64,000 nt of DNA from the NCBI RefSeq assembly GCF_041320595.1, contig NZ_CP166625.1, forward strand, positions 1,747,501-1,811,500. The letters run 5' to 3'. The DNA is from Pleomorphomonas sp. PLEO. Lineage in GTDB: Bacteria; Pseudomonadota; Alphaproteobacteria; Rhizobiales; Pleomorphomonadaceae. The translations under genes and the position numbers were made by a program. Below the pieces are notes generated by a model. That model was not told the DNA's origin and made no database searches. It was given only the letters and a program-made list of their open reading frames with translations. Positions 7,612-16,356 of the stretch are shown piece by piece. Numbering within the stretch: the first letter of the stretch is position 1; each line of letters starts with the position of its first letter.

Positions 7612-8517
7612 CTATTCCCGATGCTCCCGACAGTGTTTGAGCTGCTCGATCATCCAGCGGCCCGCCGGTCCCGGCGGATCGTCGGCTCGATAGACGGCCA
7701 GCATGGGGAAAGCGAGCCCGCCCGCCGGGGCGTCCTCAATGCTGAGCTCCTTGAGCCGACCGGCGTCGAGGTCCGCCTGGACGGTATGGCTGGGCATGCC
7801 GCCCCATCCCAGTCCGTTCAACAGGAAGGCGTGCTTGGCGAAAAGATCGGCCAAGCGCCAAGTGGAGGGGGACATGACGCCAAACTCACGCTCGGCGGTG
7901 AGTTTGGACCGATCCGTCAAGACCAACTGGATATGCCGCGCCAGTTCCGCCTTTGGAATGACACCCTGCCAAGCCGCCAACGGGTGGGAGGCCGCGGCAA
8001 CGATCAAGAAGCTCACGCTGGTCAGGCGCTCGCTGCCGAGCCCATCGGGCAACAACGGTAAGGAACCCGAAATGCTGAAACTCACGCGCCCATCGAGGAC
8101 AGGCTCGACGGTGGCGCCCAGCGCCTCGACATAGAGCCGCAAAGGCGTTCCCGGAAACCGCAGCCGGAACTCCTGCGCGACCAGCGCCAGCACCTCGATG
8201 GGAAAGAACACGTCGACCACGACGGCCAGCTCGGGCTCGATGCCGCTGGCCATGCCCTTGGCGCGCGCCTTCATGCCATCGACGGAGGACAACACCTCGC
8301 GCGCATCGGCGAGCAGGGCGCGGCCTTCGCCCGTCAGTTGGGGATAGCGGTTGCTACGGTCGAACAGGCGCACCCCCAGGTGCGTTTCCAGGGTGGAAAT
8401 CGCCTCGCTGACGGCCGATTGGGTGCGCGACAGGTGCCGGCCAGCCGCCGAAAAGCTGCCCTCGTCCACCGCCGCCAGGAAAGTTCGCAACTGATCCAGG
8501 GATATTCCGTCCAGCAT
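7612..8517 (-). CDS. LysR family regulator
   Basis: A 301-residue LTTR with the winged helix at residues 5-60 (LDQLRTFLAAVDEGSFSAAGRHLSRTQSAVSEAISTLETHLGVRLFDRS) and the usual two-lobed effector domain. It is convergent with the lysR at 6646 and divergent from the oxidoreductase at 8681, a common pairing in proteobacteria in which the LTTR controls a flavin-dependent NAD(P)H reductase. The upstream region holds a nine-base inverted repeat (8528-8550). Confidence 0.9.
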   Translation of the reverse strand: MLDGISLDQLRTFLAAVDEGSFSAAGRHLSRTQSAVSEAISTLETHLGVRLFDRSNRYPQLTGEGRALLADAREVLSSVDGMKARAKGMASGIEPELAVVVDVFFPIEVLALVAQEFRLRFPGTPLRLYVEALGATVEPVLDGRVSFSISGSLPLLPDGLGSERLTSVSFLIVAAASHPLAAWQGVIPKAELARHIQLVLTDRSKLTAEREFGVMSPSTWRLADLFAKHAFLLNGLGWGGMPSHTVQADLDAGRLKELSIEDAPAGGLAFPMLAVYRADDPPGPAGRWMIEQLKHCREHRE

Positions 8518-8527
8518 GGCAACTCCA

Positions 8528-8581
8528 ATCCATCGGTATTCCCGATGGATAGCATAAAAAAATACTGGCTACTCCTGTATT
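8528..8581. promoter_or_regulatory. LysR-type operator region
   Basis: ATCCATCGG (8528-8536) and CCGATGGAT (8542-8550) form a perfect inverted repeat; AATAC/GTATT at 8561-8581 is a second, weaker one. They lie 11 bases upstream of the minus-strand lysR start and between it and the oxidoreductase, as expected for LTTR recognition and activation sites. Confidence 0.6.
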
Positions 8582-8680
8582 GGTAATCATGACTATTACG
8601 AGGGCATGTTCAACGCCCTCAAAAAACTTTTCACCCGCAACGAAACGACGCCTCGCGCAGGCGGTTCGGAGACTCTTCCC

Positions 8681-9295
8681 ATGACGACGATCCTGCATAT
8701 CGATTCCAGCATCCTCGGCGGCTATTCCGTCAGCCGCACGCTCACCGCCGACATCGTCGCCAAGCAGCAGGCCCTTCACCCCGGCGCGCGGGTGATCCGC
8801 CGCGACCTCGTCGTCGACGCCGCTTTCCATCTGTCCGACGCGCATTTGGCCGTGTTCCAGGGCGGCGCGGTGAACAGCCCGGCGTTGGGCGAGGACATCG
8901 CGGTCGGCGGAGCCTATGCCGACGATCTGTTCGCCGCCGACGTCATCGTCATCGGCGCCCCGATGTATAATTTCTCGGTTCCCTCGCAGCTCAAGGCCTG
9001 GATCGACCGCGTCTGCGTTGCCGGTCGCACCTTCCATTACACGGCGAACGGCCCAGAGGGCCTGCTGCCGAAGGGCAAGAAGGTGATCATCGCCTCGACC
9101 CGTGGCGGCGTCTACACCGGCGACAGCCCGGCCGCCGCGCTCGAGCATCACGAGACCTATCTGCGCGGCGTGCTCGGCTTCATCGGCCTGACCGACGTGA
9201 CGATCATCCGCGCCGAGGGCCTCAGCCTCGGTGACGAGCCGAAGGCCGCCGCGATCGCCGAGGCCAAGGCCCAGATCGAAGCGCTCGCCGCTTGA
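8681..9295 (+). CDS. azoR: FMN-dependent NADH-azoreductase / NAD(P)H oxidoreductase
   Basis: The ATG at 8681 gives MTTILHIDSSILGGYSVSRT, the standard flavodoxin-like opening of AzoR (LxIxSSxxxxxSxS, phosphate-binding loop for FMN) and a family-typical length of 204 residues. GAPMYNFSVPSQLKAWIDRVCVAGRTFHYT is the conserved FMN/substrate segment. A 25-codon upstream extension from 8606 is possible but has a poor ribosome-binding site. AzoR enzymes reduce quinones, azo and nitro compounds with two electrons in the cytoplasm. It is divergent from lysR (7612), its probable regulator. Confidence 0.85.
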   Translation: MTTILHIDSSILGGYSVSRTLTADIVAKQQALHPGARVIRRDLVVDAAFHLSDAHLAVFQGGAVNSPALGEDIAVGGAYADDLFAADVIVIGAPMYNFSVPSQLKAWIDRVCVAGRTFHYTANGPEGLLPKGKKVIIASTRGGVYTGDSPAAALEHHETYLRGVLGFIGLTDVTIIRAEGLSLGDEPKAAAIAEAKAQIEALAA

Positions 9296-9374
9296 TCATC
9301 GGCCATTAAGCCACCAATTGCTTGTTATGGTCCGCGCGGTGTGCGCGGGCCATATTTTTGTCTGGAGATAGCCG

Positions 9375-10349
9375 ATGGGTGAGCTCGTAGACGGTCTGTG
9401 GCAGCGCAACGGTATCGAGACCGAGGTGAAAGACGGGGAATTGCGGCGCCCTCCGTCGGTGTTTCGCAACTGGATCGTCGACGGCAAGGGCGATGGTATT
9501 ACCACCTTTCCCGCCGAATCCGGCCGCTACCACCTCTATGTGTCGCTCGCCTGCCCCTGGGCGCACCGCACCCTGATCATGCGCAGGCTGAAAGGCCTCG
9601 AAGGGATCATCGGCCTTTCGGTCGTGCACTGGCTGATGGGCGAGGATGGCTGGTCGTTCTACTCAGGCCCCGGCGTCGTGCCGGACACGGTGAACGGCGT
9701 TGAATGGCTGCACCAGCTCTATACGCTGGGCGAACCGGCCTGCACCTCGCGCGTCACCGTGCCGGTGCTGTGGGACAAGGCGACGCGAAAGATCGTCTCC
9801 AACGAATCCGCCGACATCATCCGCATGTTCAATAGCGCCTTCGATCGGGTGGGCGCGGCCGAGGGCGATTACTATCCATCGGCGCTGCGCGATGAGATCG
9901 ACGCCGTCAACGCGCGGGTCTATGCCAACCTCAACAACGGCGTCTATCGCGCCGGCTTCGCCACCACGCAGTCCGCCTACGAGTCCGCCGTGGCAGACGT
10001 CTTCGCGACGATGGACTGGTTGGAAGAACGACTGACGAACCGGCGGTTCCTGGTCGGCGAGCAACTGACCGAAGCCGACATCCGCTTGTTCACCACGCTC
10101 GTGCGGTTCGATCCGGTCTATTTCGGCCACTTCAAATGCAATCGGCGGGCGCTCGTCGACTATCCGGCGCTCTGGCGCACTACGCGCGCGCTCTACCAAC
10201 ACCCCGCCATCCGCCCGACCGTCGATTTCGAGCACATCAAGAAGCACTACTACGGCAGCCATCCCTGGCTCAATCCGACCGGCATCGTCCCCGTCGGGCC
10301 GGACCGCGACTTCGATGCGCCGGTTGCCGGCTGCGACGCCGAGGTCTGA
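9375..10349 (+). CDS. Glutathionyl-hydroquinone reductase (omega-class GST)
   Basis: A 324-residue protein of the YqjG/ECM4/PcpF family. The catalytic cysteine is C60 in SLACPWAHRTLIMRRLKGLEG; an N-terminal thioredoxin-like domain is followed by an all-helical GST domain with LVGEQLTEADIRLFTTLVRFDPVYFGHFKCN, the family signature. It removes glutathione from glutathionyl-hydroquinones, linking it functionally to the azoreductase/quinone reductase gene just upstream (80-base gap). Probably cytoplasmic and dimeric. Confidence 0.9.
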   Translation: MGELVDGLWQRNGIETEVKDGELRRPPSVFRNWIVDGKGDGITTFPAESGRYHLYVSLACPWAHRTLIMRRLKGLEGIIGLSVVHWLMGEDGWSFYSGPGVVPDTVNGVEWLHQLYTLGEPACTSRVTVPVLWDKATRKIVSNESADIIRMFNSAFDRVGAAEGDYYPSALRDEIDAVNARVYANLNNGVYRAGFATTQSAYESAVADVFATMDWLEERLTNRRFLVGEQLTEADIRLFTTLVRFDPVYFGHFKCNRRALVDYPALWRTTRALYQHPAIRPTVDFEHIKKHYYGSHPWLNPTGIVPVGPDRDFDAPVAGCDAEV

Positions 10350-10420
10350 CGAGTCTGGAGGCAGATGCGAAAGCCAGAACCGGCCCCGGCGGTGGCGCCG
10401 CCCGCGCCGGGGCCAGACGT

Positions 10421-11488
10421 CTATTTCCAGGCACCGATGAGTTCGACATAGCCGAAGCCTTTGATCGGCTTTCCGCCATAGGTGCCCGAGACCTTGCTGG
10501 CGCCCTCATACTTGGTGAGGTAGGGGGCGACGGAAATGATTTCCTGTTGGCGGGGCGCGGGGACGACGCCGAGCTTGGCGTTCAACGCGGGAATGCTCAC
10601 CGACCAGCGTGTCGGGTAGCGATTGCCGCTCTGTGGGCTGGTCCACTCGTCCGTCGCGCCCAGGCTCGGTTCCACGGCGGTGACGGTTTGCGAGCCGTCA
10701 TGGTGAAGGATCGTCGCCCAGGCCCGGTTCTTGCCGATCGCTCCATCGAAGGCCGACCACAGGCTGATGGCGTCGCCGTTGTCGAGATGGAGGCCCATCC
10801 AGCTCCATTTCGCCATCGGTGAGCCGGCGACCGCCGGATTCTGCCACTGACGGTCGAACCAGCAGTCGCCGTCGACCTTATAGCTCTTGCCTTCGATGGT
10901 GATCGTGCCGGTCGCTTTCAGGACCGGCACCGAATATTCCTGAATGACCATGCCCAGCAGCGGGAACATGCCGGTGCCGCCGTTGTACAGCGTCGGGCTG
11001 GTCGGATGCATCTGAACATCCAGCGAGGCGTCCTTCAGCATCGCCTTCACGTGGAGCGCGTCGCGGGTGCCCCGCATTTCGCCGTTGTCGAACGTGAAGT
11101 TCAGGCCGTCGGCGCTTGCCCCCTGTCCGGTGTAGGGCAGGACGATGTCGCCGGCGCGATACCAGCCTGTCGTCTCGTCGGTGATCGAGGTCACCGATTG
11201 AATGATCGGCTTGCCGTCGGGGCTTGGCGTGATCATCACGTGGTAAAGATAGCTCAGCGTATGCCCTTCGGTCTTGACGTGTCCGGTGATGAACCAGGAA
11301 TTGACGGCAAAATCCTTCTTGAAGGGCAGATCCTTTTGCGCATCGACAAGGGCGCCCACGCCGGCCGGTGTCGAGAGCGGCGCGGCCGCGTCGGGGGCGG
11401 CGGACTTGGCGGCGTGCGCCAGTCCCACGGAGCCGCCTGCGAACAGGCTTGCGAGGAGCACTAATTTCCAGGACCGTAGAGATGCCAT
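10421..11488 (-). CDS. Lipocalin-like (AttH/CrtC-type) secreted protein
   Basis: A 355-residue protein with a Sec signal peptide (LVLLASLFAGGSVGLAHA) followed by two lipocalin-like beta-barrel halves of the AttH/carotenoid 1,2-hydratase superfamily. Landmarks are WFITGHVKTEGHTLSYLYHVM, CWFDRQWQNPAV and WSWMGLHLDNGDAISLWSAFD. The proteins act in the periplasm; the enzymatic role of this branch is not established. It faces a TetR gene at 11604. A paralogue with the same neighbour arrangement lies at 46865. Confidence 0.8.
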   Translation of the reverse strand: MASLRSWKLVLLASLFAGGSVGLAHAAKSAAPDAAAPLSTPAGVGALVDAQKDLPFKKDFAVNSWFITGHVKTEGHTLSYLYHVMITPSPDGKPIIQSVTSITDETTGWYRAGDIVLPYTGQGASADGLNFTFDNGEMRGTRDALHVKAMLKDASLDVQMHPTSPTLYNGGTGMFPLLGMVIQEYSVPVLKATGTITIEGKSYKVDGDCWFDRQWQNPAVAGSPMAKWSWMGLHLDNGDAISLWSAFDGAIGKNRAWATILHHDGSQTVTAVEPSLGATDEWTSPQSGNRYPTRWSVSIPALNAKLGVVPAPRQQEIISVAPYLTKYEGASKVSGTYGGKPIKGFGYVELIGAWK

Positions 11489-11554
11489 GTTTTGAACTCT
11501 CCATGAGGGAAGTGGCCGCGGAAACCGACGAGGCGGAAGGGATTCCTATTGCAC

Positions 11555-11587
11555 TTACCGTCAGTTCATTTATCTTACTGTGAGTAA
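11555..11587. promoter_or_regulatory. Imperfect palindrome between lipocalin and tetR genes
   Basis: TTACCGTCAGT (11555-11565) and ACTGTGAGTAA (11577-11587) form an inverted repeat with two mismatches. A GTG that extends the tetR frame upstream lies inside it, which supports the later ATG (11604) as the start and this site as the TetR operator for both genes. Confidence 0.5.
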
Positions 11588-11603
11588 AGTTTCAAGGGAC
11601 GAT

Positions 11604-12212
11604 ATGCCGCAGCCTGTCAGTGAGCGCAAAGCGCCGGAAAAACATTCGTTCAAGAAGCAACAGGTGCTGCTGCGCGAGGCGGCGCTGATCGAGGCGGCCG
11701 GGCATCTCTTCGTTCAGAAGGGCTATGAGGGAACGACGATCGATGACGTCATCGGCGCCGTCGGCATTTCAAAGCCGACCTTCTATGGCCACTTCGCCAG
11801 CAAGGAAGCGCTTGCCGTGCGGGTGATCGTGTCGGGCTTGGAAAAGGCCCTGGCGCGTGTCGAGGCATTCGCGGCGGTCCTGCCACCCGGCGAGGCGGCG
11901 CGGGCGATGATCGAATGGGCCATCGACAATCAGTCTGGGCTGGATGGCGAGCCGTCTTTCACGGGAGCCCTGGCTTTTTTCGGCCATGACGATGTTCTGG
12001 CCGCTGAAAGCAAGCTTACCGAAAGATTGGCGGACCTGATCAACCAAGGGCAGCAGGCCGGAACGATAAAAAAGGCCGCGCAGCCTCACATATTGTCGCG
12101 GACCTTTCGAAGCATTCTGAAGGATGACTCGTTTTTCAATGATTTGGGCGGCGAAAAAGTCAGTGTTGCCAATATGAAGGCCGATATCATCGCGATGTTG
12201 CTGGGGGAGTGA
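11604..12212 (+). CDS. TetR/AcrR family regulator
   Basis: A 202-residue regulator. HTH: LREAALIEAAGHLFVQKGYEGTTIDDVIGAVGISKPTFYGHFASKEAL. The C-terminal domain is divergent from well-characterised groups. The ATG at 11604 follows AAGGGA by five bases. It is divergent from the lipocalin-like gene and probably represses it. The same TetR/lipocalin pairing recurs at 46865-48866, but the two TetR proteins are not close paralogues. Confidence 0.85.
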   Translation: MPQPVSERKAPEKHSFKKQQVLLREAALIEAAGHLFVQKGYEGTTIDDVIGAVGISKPTFYGHFASKEALAVRVIVSGLEKALARVEAFAAVLPPGEAARAMIEWAIDNQSGLDGEPSFTGALAFFGHDDVLAAESKLTERLADLINQGQQAGTIKKAAQPHILSRTFRSILKDDSFFNDLGGEKVSVANMKADIIAMLLGE

Positions 12213-12276
12213 CGGGTTAAGGACTGGCGCGACCGAGGCACATTGCTTGTCTCGGCTGGCATGCCGGCCAATCGCT

Positions 12277-12890
12277 TTATCCCGCCTGATCCACTACATC
12301 CCCCGCCAGGATCCGGTCGACGAGGGTGGCGAGTTTTTCGTCGAGGATGTGGAGATACTCGGTCCAGTGGCTGAACTCGGTGACCTCGGCCTTGCCGTCG
12401 GAGATGCCGCGCAGGCCGATCAGGGGGAGGCCGAATTTCTGGCAGGCGCGCCAGACGGCGAAGGTTTCCATGTCGACCATGTCCTGGTCGATCAGGTCGT
12501 AGTTGGCGCCGGAGACCACGTTGCCGCCGGTGGACAGGCTGGCCTCCGGCACGCCGGGAATGCGCAGCGGCAGCGGCACGACGGCCGGCAGGTCGAGCAG
12601 CGGCGTGGTGCCCTTGGCAAAGCCGAGGGGGAGGCGTCGATGTCGCGATAGGCGATCGAGGCCACCTGGTAGACCTCGCAGTGATCGAGCGTGCGCGAAC
12701 CGGCCGAGCCGAGGCTGACTACCAGCTTGGGCAACTCGCCGCGATGGGCGCGGGCGCTGAGTTCGGCGGTGAGGTTGACGGCGGCCTCGACCGGGCCGAC
12801 GCCGATCATCACCGGCGCAATGCGCGAACGGAGCGCCGGGCCGTATTCCTGATCGGCGGCCATGGCAAACAGCGTCGATGAACCGCTCAT
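12277..12890 (-). pseudogene. 5'-methylthioadenosine/S-adenosylhomocysteine nucleosidase-like protein, frameshifted
   Basis: The ATG at 12890 opens MSGSSTLFAMAADQEYGPAL and reads through VMIGVGPVEAAVNLTAELSAR, VVSLGSAGSRTLDHCEVYQVASIAYRD, then leaves frame at a run of five G (12627-12631; CCCCC on the coding strand). One extra C restores DASPLGFAKGTTPLLDLPA and joins the frame ending at 12277, which carries ETF in DMVDMETFAVWRAC, the nucleoside-phosphorylase-superfamily Glu, and the catalytic Asp in RGISDGK. The restored protein has about 204 residues, right for MtnN-type nucleosidases that hydrolyse MTA and SAH. The homopolymer position makes a sequencing or assembly error as likely as a true pseudogene. 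Confidence 0.8.
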
Positions 12891-13064
12891 GGGTGTCCCT
12901 CTCGAATCCTGGAGGCTCAACCTATAGGGATTTTCGAGGCTGCCGAAAGTGGTGCCGGCGCTATCCGTTGAGGGGCGCTCCGCCGCTCTGGTGAGGCGCC
13001 GCGCTGATGCCGCATTTGACGGTCGTAAATCGGCTTCCTGCGATCGCTTCCGAGGTCCCTCATC

Positions 13065-14066
13065 ATGCGTCGTGTCGTTGCCGTCCTTTGTCTGTTGATG
13101 AGCGTCGTGGCCGGCGGCGCCGAGGCCGAGCCCTGGCAGAGCGTCGATCCCGCGTCGGCGGGGTGGTCGGCCGAGAAACTGAACGCGGCGCGCGATGAGG
13201 TTGTCGGTCTCAATGCCACGGCCCTGATGGTGGTGCGTGATGGCAAGGTGGTCGCCAGTTGGGGCGACGTGACCCGCAAGGTGAATGTCGCCTCCGTGCG
13301 CAAGAGCCTCCTCAGCGCGCTTTACGGGATAGCCATCTCCGAGGGGCGGATCGATCTGACCAGCACGCTTGGCGATCTCGGCATCGACGACAAGCCGCCG
13401 GCTCTCACCGCCACCGAGAAGCAGGCGACGGTGCGCGATCTGTTGATGGCGCGCTCCGGCGTCTATCACAAGGCCGCCCATGAAACCGCCGACATCCGCC
13501 GCAAGCGGCCGGTGCGCGGCAGCCACGCCCCCGGCACCTTCTGGTTCTACAACAACTGGGACTTCAACGCCCTCGGCACCATCTACCGGCAGCGGACCGG
13601 CGAGGACATTTTCGTCAGCTTTGCCCAGCGCATCGCCACGCCGATCGGCATGGAGGATTTCTCGGTGGCCGATGGCAGCTATGTCCTTGAAAAGGCGTCG
13701 ATCCATCCGGCCTATCCCTTCACCATGACCGCCCGCGACCTGGCGCGGTTCGGGCAATTGTTCCTTAATGGCGGCCGCTGGGGCGAGCGGCAGGTGGTGC
13801 CGGCGTCGTGGGTGAAGGAGGCCACCACCGCCTATTCTCACACCGATCACGGCAGCATGGGCTACGGCTATCTGTGGTGGACGCTGAACCCCGACGTGTT
13901 CGGCCCCGGCGCGGCGCTCGCCTCCGGCTTCGGCGGGCAGGAAATCGCCGTCATCCCCGCAAAGCACATGGTCGTGGTCAAGGTGGTGGACCGGACGGAG
14001 ACGAAGGGCGGCCGGACCAGCCGGTTTGTCGACTGGCTGAAGCAGCTGACCGCCGCGGCGCCTTAG
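13065..14066 (+). CDS. Serine hydrolase (beta-lactamase/PBP-like, class C fold)
   Basis: A 333-residue exported hydrolase with a signal peptide (VVAVLCLLMSVVAGGAEA). The SxxK motif is S77-V-R-K80, and Y162-N-N is the YxN motif; SGFGGQEIAVIP near the C-terminus replaces the KTG strand. GAGG precedes the ATG at 13065. The family includes esterases, D-aminopeptidases and class C beta-lactamase relatives; the closest pattern is the beta-lactamase-related serine hydrolases (EstB-like). The stop codon TAG is also the first three bases of a dispersed repeat. Confidence 0.85.
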   Translation: MRRVVAVLCLLMSVVAGGAEAEPWQSVDPASAGWSAEKLNAARDEVVGLNATALMVVRDGKVVASWGDVTRKVNVASVRKSLLSALYGIAISEGRIDLTSTLGDLGIDDKPPALTATEKQATVRDLLMARSGVYHKAAHETADIRRKRPVRGSHAPGTFWFYNNWDFNALGTIYRQRTGEDIFVSFAQRIATPIGMEDFSVADGSYVLEKASIHPAYPFTMTARDLARFGQLFLNGGRWGERQVVPASWVKEATTAYSHTDHGSMGYGYLWWTLNPDVFGPGAALASGFGGQEIAVIPAKHMVVVKVVDRTETKGGRTSRFVDWLKQLTAAAP

Positions 14067-14169
14067 AACGCTATTCGATCTGATTGAATCAGATCGGCGC
14101 TCTAAGTTCTTGGTTTGGAAGCATCATCTTATCGATCCTCGTTTCACTCCGGTCGGACGATGCTCTAAG
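14064..14169. repeat. 105-base dispersed palindromic repeat, copy 1
   Basis: The stretch from TAGAACGCTATTCGATCTG to GGTCGGACGATGCTCTAAG matches 48104-48209 over its whole length with about ten differences. It contains GATCTGATTGAATCAGATC, a perfect palindrome, and paired GCATCATC/GATGATGC-type arms. This copy starts at the stop codon of the serine hydrolase gene. A fragment (TTGATTCAATCAGATCGG) also occurs near 19177. Confidence 0.8.
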
Positions 14170-14177
14170 CGCCCGCT

Positions 14178-14546
14178 TCAGCGTTTCGCGTCGTAGCGCA
14201 GCCGATTGTCGTGGATGGTGGACCGGTGGCGCACGGCCCATTCGGCCAGTTGCCGCACCGGGTCGGCCAGCGAACGGCCGAAGGCGGTCAGCTCGTATTC
14301 CACTTGGGGCGGCGTGGTGTCGAAGACGCGCCGCTCGATGACGCCGTCGCGCTCCAGCGTCTTCAGCGTGCGCGTCAGCATCTGCTGCGAAACACCGCCG
14401 ACGTGCCGCTTCAGCTCGTTGAAGCGGCGCGGCCGATCGACCAGCGCCACGATGACTTGCACGGTCCACTTGTCGCCGACCCGCTTCAGGATGTCGGTGA
14501 CGCCGGTGCAGCTCGACAGGACGTCGAGCGTCTCGGTCATATCCAT
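14178..14546 (-). CDS. HxlR family regulator
   Basis: A 122-residue winged-helix regulator: KRVGDKWTVQVIVALVDRPRRFNELKRHVGGVSQQMLTRTLKTLERDGVIERRVFDTTPPQVEYELTAFGRSL. The cysteine C13 near the N-terminus, before the HTH, is typical of redox-sensing HxlR proteins. GAGGACCAGG lies before the ATG. It is a close paralogue of the HxlR at 33824 and shares with it a 28-base upstream element. It is divergent from the hydrolase gene at 14664, its probable target. Confidence 0.9.
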   Translation of the reverse strand: MDMTETLDVLSSCTGVTDILKRVGDKWTVQVIVALVDRPRRFNELKRHVGGVSQQMLTRTLKTLERDGVIERRVFDTTPPQVEYELTAFGRSLADPVRQLAEWAVRHRSTIHDNRLRYDAKR

Positions 14547-14548
14547 CT

Positions 14549-14576
14549 GACCTGGTCCTCAAAAAATGCGTTCTTG
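14549..14576 (-). promoter_or_regulatory. Conserved HxlR upstream element, family A copy 1
   Basis: On the minus strand this reads CAAGAACGCATTTTTTGAGG followed by ACCAGGTC and ends two bases before the hxlR ATG. It matches 33794-33821 at 26 of 28 positions, with the same two-base gap to the start codon. It includes the Shine-Dalgarno sequence and probably the autoregulatory operator. Confidence 0.65.
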
Positions 14577-14663
14577 GCAGGGCTTCTTAGGTCACATAGC
14601 TAGAGCAAGTCAACAATAGTGACTGTCTCCAAGCGATGGTTGGGGCCGGAGAAGGAGTATTCC

Positions 14664-15593
14664 ATGGTGCATGTGCAAGGGGCGAACCCAAACCGCGCGG
14701 CGGTGATCGGCGTGGCGCCGATGATGCTCGCGATGCCCGGTCGTGGCGTTGATCTCGACATTCGGGTTTCGGCGCCCGTGGCCGGTGGCGATCTGCCGGT
14801 GATCCTGCTGTCGCACGGCTACGGCTCGTCGCGGGACGGCTACGCGCCGCTGGCTGACGCCTGGGCGGCGGCCGGCTTTGTGGTGATCCAGCCGACCCAT
14901 CTCGATTCCCGGCGCCTGAAGCTTGCCGAGGACGACCCGCGACGGCCGCTGATCTGGCGCCAGCGGGTGATGGACCTGAAACTCTGCCTCGATCGCCTCG
15001 ACTGGCTGGTGGGCGCGGTTCCGGGATTGGCGGGGCGGGCCGATCTCACGCGCGTCGCGGTGGCGGGGCATTCCTTTGGCGGGCAAACCGCTGGGTTTCT
15101 GCTGGGCGCGCGGATGATCGGCGCCGACGGCGAAGCCGGCGAGGATTTTTCCGATGATCGCATCAAGGCAGGCGTGCTGCTTGCCACTGCCGGGCGGGGG
15201 GGCGACGACCTCAGCGCCTTTGCCCGCGCGCACACGCCCTATATCAATTCGAGCTTTGACAGCCTGCGCACGCCGACGCTGGTGGTGGCGGGCGATGCCG
15301 ACCGCTCGCCGCTGACGGTACGCGGCCCCGACTGGTTCGCCGATCCGTTTCACCTCAGCCCCGGCGGCCGAGGGCTGCTGACCCTGTTCGGCGGCGAGCA
15401 TCTGCTCGGCGGCATTTCCGGCTACGGCGTCGCCGAGACGACGGATGAAAACCCCGACCGGGTGGCGCTGGTGGCGCGCATGACCACGGCTTTCCTGCGT
15501 TCCGAACTGACGCCGGGCGACCAATCCTGGCAGGACGCTTGCGCGGCGCTGGCGGCGGAAGCGCAGCCGCTTGGGCGCATCGAAGTGAAGTGA
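14664..15593 (+). CDS. Alpha/beta hydrolase (chlorophyllase/dienelactone hydrolase-like)
   Basis: A 309-residue cytoplasmic hydrolase. The oxyanion strand VILLSHGYGSSRDGY, the nucleophile elbow GHSFGG (VAVAGHSFGGQTAGF), a late VVAGDADRSPL acid region and FGGEHLLGG histidine are all present. AAGGAG stands six bases before the ATG at 14664, so the ATG at 14619 is rejected. Divergent from the HxlR gene at 14178. Substrate unknown. Confidence 0.85.
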   Translation: MVHVQGANPNRAAVIGVAPMMLAMPGRGVDLDIRVSAPVAGGDLPVILLSHGYGSSRDGYAPLADAWAAAGFVVIQPTHLDSRRLKLAEDDPRRPLIWRQRVMDLKLCLDRLDWLVGAVPGLAGRADLTRVAVAGHSFGGQTAGFLLGARMIGADGEAGEDFSDDRIKAGVLLATAGRGGDDLSAFARAHTPYINSSFDSLRTPTLVVAGDADRSPLTVRGPDWFADPFHLSPGGRGLLTLFGGEHLLGGISGYGVAETTDENPDRVALVARMTTAFLRSELTPGDQSWQDACAALAAEAQPLGRIEVK

Positions 15594-15610
15594 GGGAAGC
15601 GGGCTTTGGC

Positions 15611-15862
15611 TCAGCCGCCCTCGTGGCCATCGTCGATGGAATCGCCGCGGTGATGGCCCGACGGCTTGCTGTCCTTGCTGTCGGGGTTGGTGGCTGGCTT
15701 GCTTGATGGTTCGTCGGCGGCCGGCTCCTCGATCAGCAGCTTGCCGTCCTTGTAAATACCGGCGCTGATGGCGCCCTCGGCATTGGCCGTTCCCGAGAGA
15801 ATAGACATGTTGAAGATCCCGAGAACGGGGAGAAGACCCAAGAAATAAATTCGATTGATCAT
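15611..15862 (-). CDS. Small secreted hypothetical protein
   Basis: An 83-residue product with a signal peptide (MINRIYFLGLLPVLGIF...GTANA) and a short, polar, Pro/Ser/Asp-rich tail ending HHRGDSIDDGHEGG. GGA lies before the ATG at 15862; the TTG four codons upstream is less likely. No family recognised. It stands alone, convergent with the hydrolase gene. Confidence 0.55.
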   Translation of the reverse strand: MINRIYFLGLLPVLGIFNMSILSGTANAEGAISAGIYKDGKLLIEEPAADEPSSKPATNPDSKDSKPSGHHRGDSIDDGHEGG

Positions 15863-15939
15863 TGGTTTTTCCAATAAAATATAGAAATAACACTCACCTT
15901 AATTGCACGGCGGCCTGGCAACATCAATGGCCTTGCCCG

Positions 15940-16275
15940 CTATGACTGATGGCGACGGGCGAAATCTCGCACGGCCATCAGCGCCGGCATCAGGTCTCGT
16001 CCGGCGTCGGTCAGCGTGTATTCGACATGCGGCGGCTGCTCGCCGAAGTCGTGGCGGGCGATCAGGCCGTCGGCCTCAAGGTCGCGCAGATGCTGCGTCA
16101 GCATCTTTTGCGAGATGCCGTCGATGTCGCGCAGCAGCTGCGATGGGCGCCATGCGGGCTGGGCGAACAGGCGGAACAGGATGGGCAGCTTCCACCTGCC
16201 ACCGATCGTGGCCAGCACGTGGCTGACGTGGGCCACCGATCCATCGGGACCAAGGCAAAGCCGCTGCTCCTCCAT
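15940..16275 (-). CDS. HxlR family regulator
   Basis: A 111-residue winged-helix protein starting MEEQRLCLGPDGSVAHVSHVLATIGGRWKLPILFRLF, with SQKMLTQHLRDLEADGLIARHDF as recognition helix and wing. The frame can extend 11 codons to 16308, but the bases there match the non-coding element upstream of another hxlR gene (34674-34691), so ATG 16275 is preferred. It is divergent from the SDR gene at 16357 and presumably regulates it. Confidence 0.85.
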   Translation of the reverse strand: MEEQRLCLGPDGSVAHVSHVLATIGGRWKLPILFRLFAQPAWRPSQLLRDIDGISQKMLTQHLRDLEADGLIARHDFGEQPPHVEYTLTDAGRDLMPALMAVRDFARRHQS

Positions 16276-16280
16276 GGGCA

Positions 16281-16298
16281 CTTTCAGGTGCGTAATTG
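16281..16298 (-). promoter_or_regulatory. Conserved HxlR upstream element, family B copy 1
   Basis: CAATTACGCACCTGAAAG on the minus strand, identical over 18 bases to the element at 34674-34691 in front of a different hxlR gene. It ends five bases before the ATG at 16275. Probable operator for this HxlR subgroup. Confidence 0.6.
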
Positions 16299-16356
16299 CC
16301 TCGGTCATCGGTGTGGTCTCCTATGCGGTTCCCTGGAATAACATGAGGATCGGGCG

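Noticed and set aside
12492..13967. Minus-strand frame of 491 codons
   Set aside because: It joins an antisense reading of the serine hydrolase to the 5' part of the nucleosidase gene; only the latter is real.
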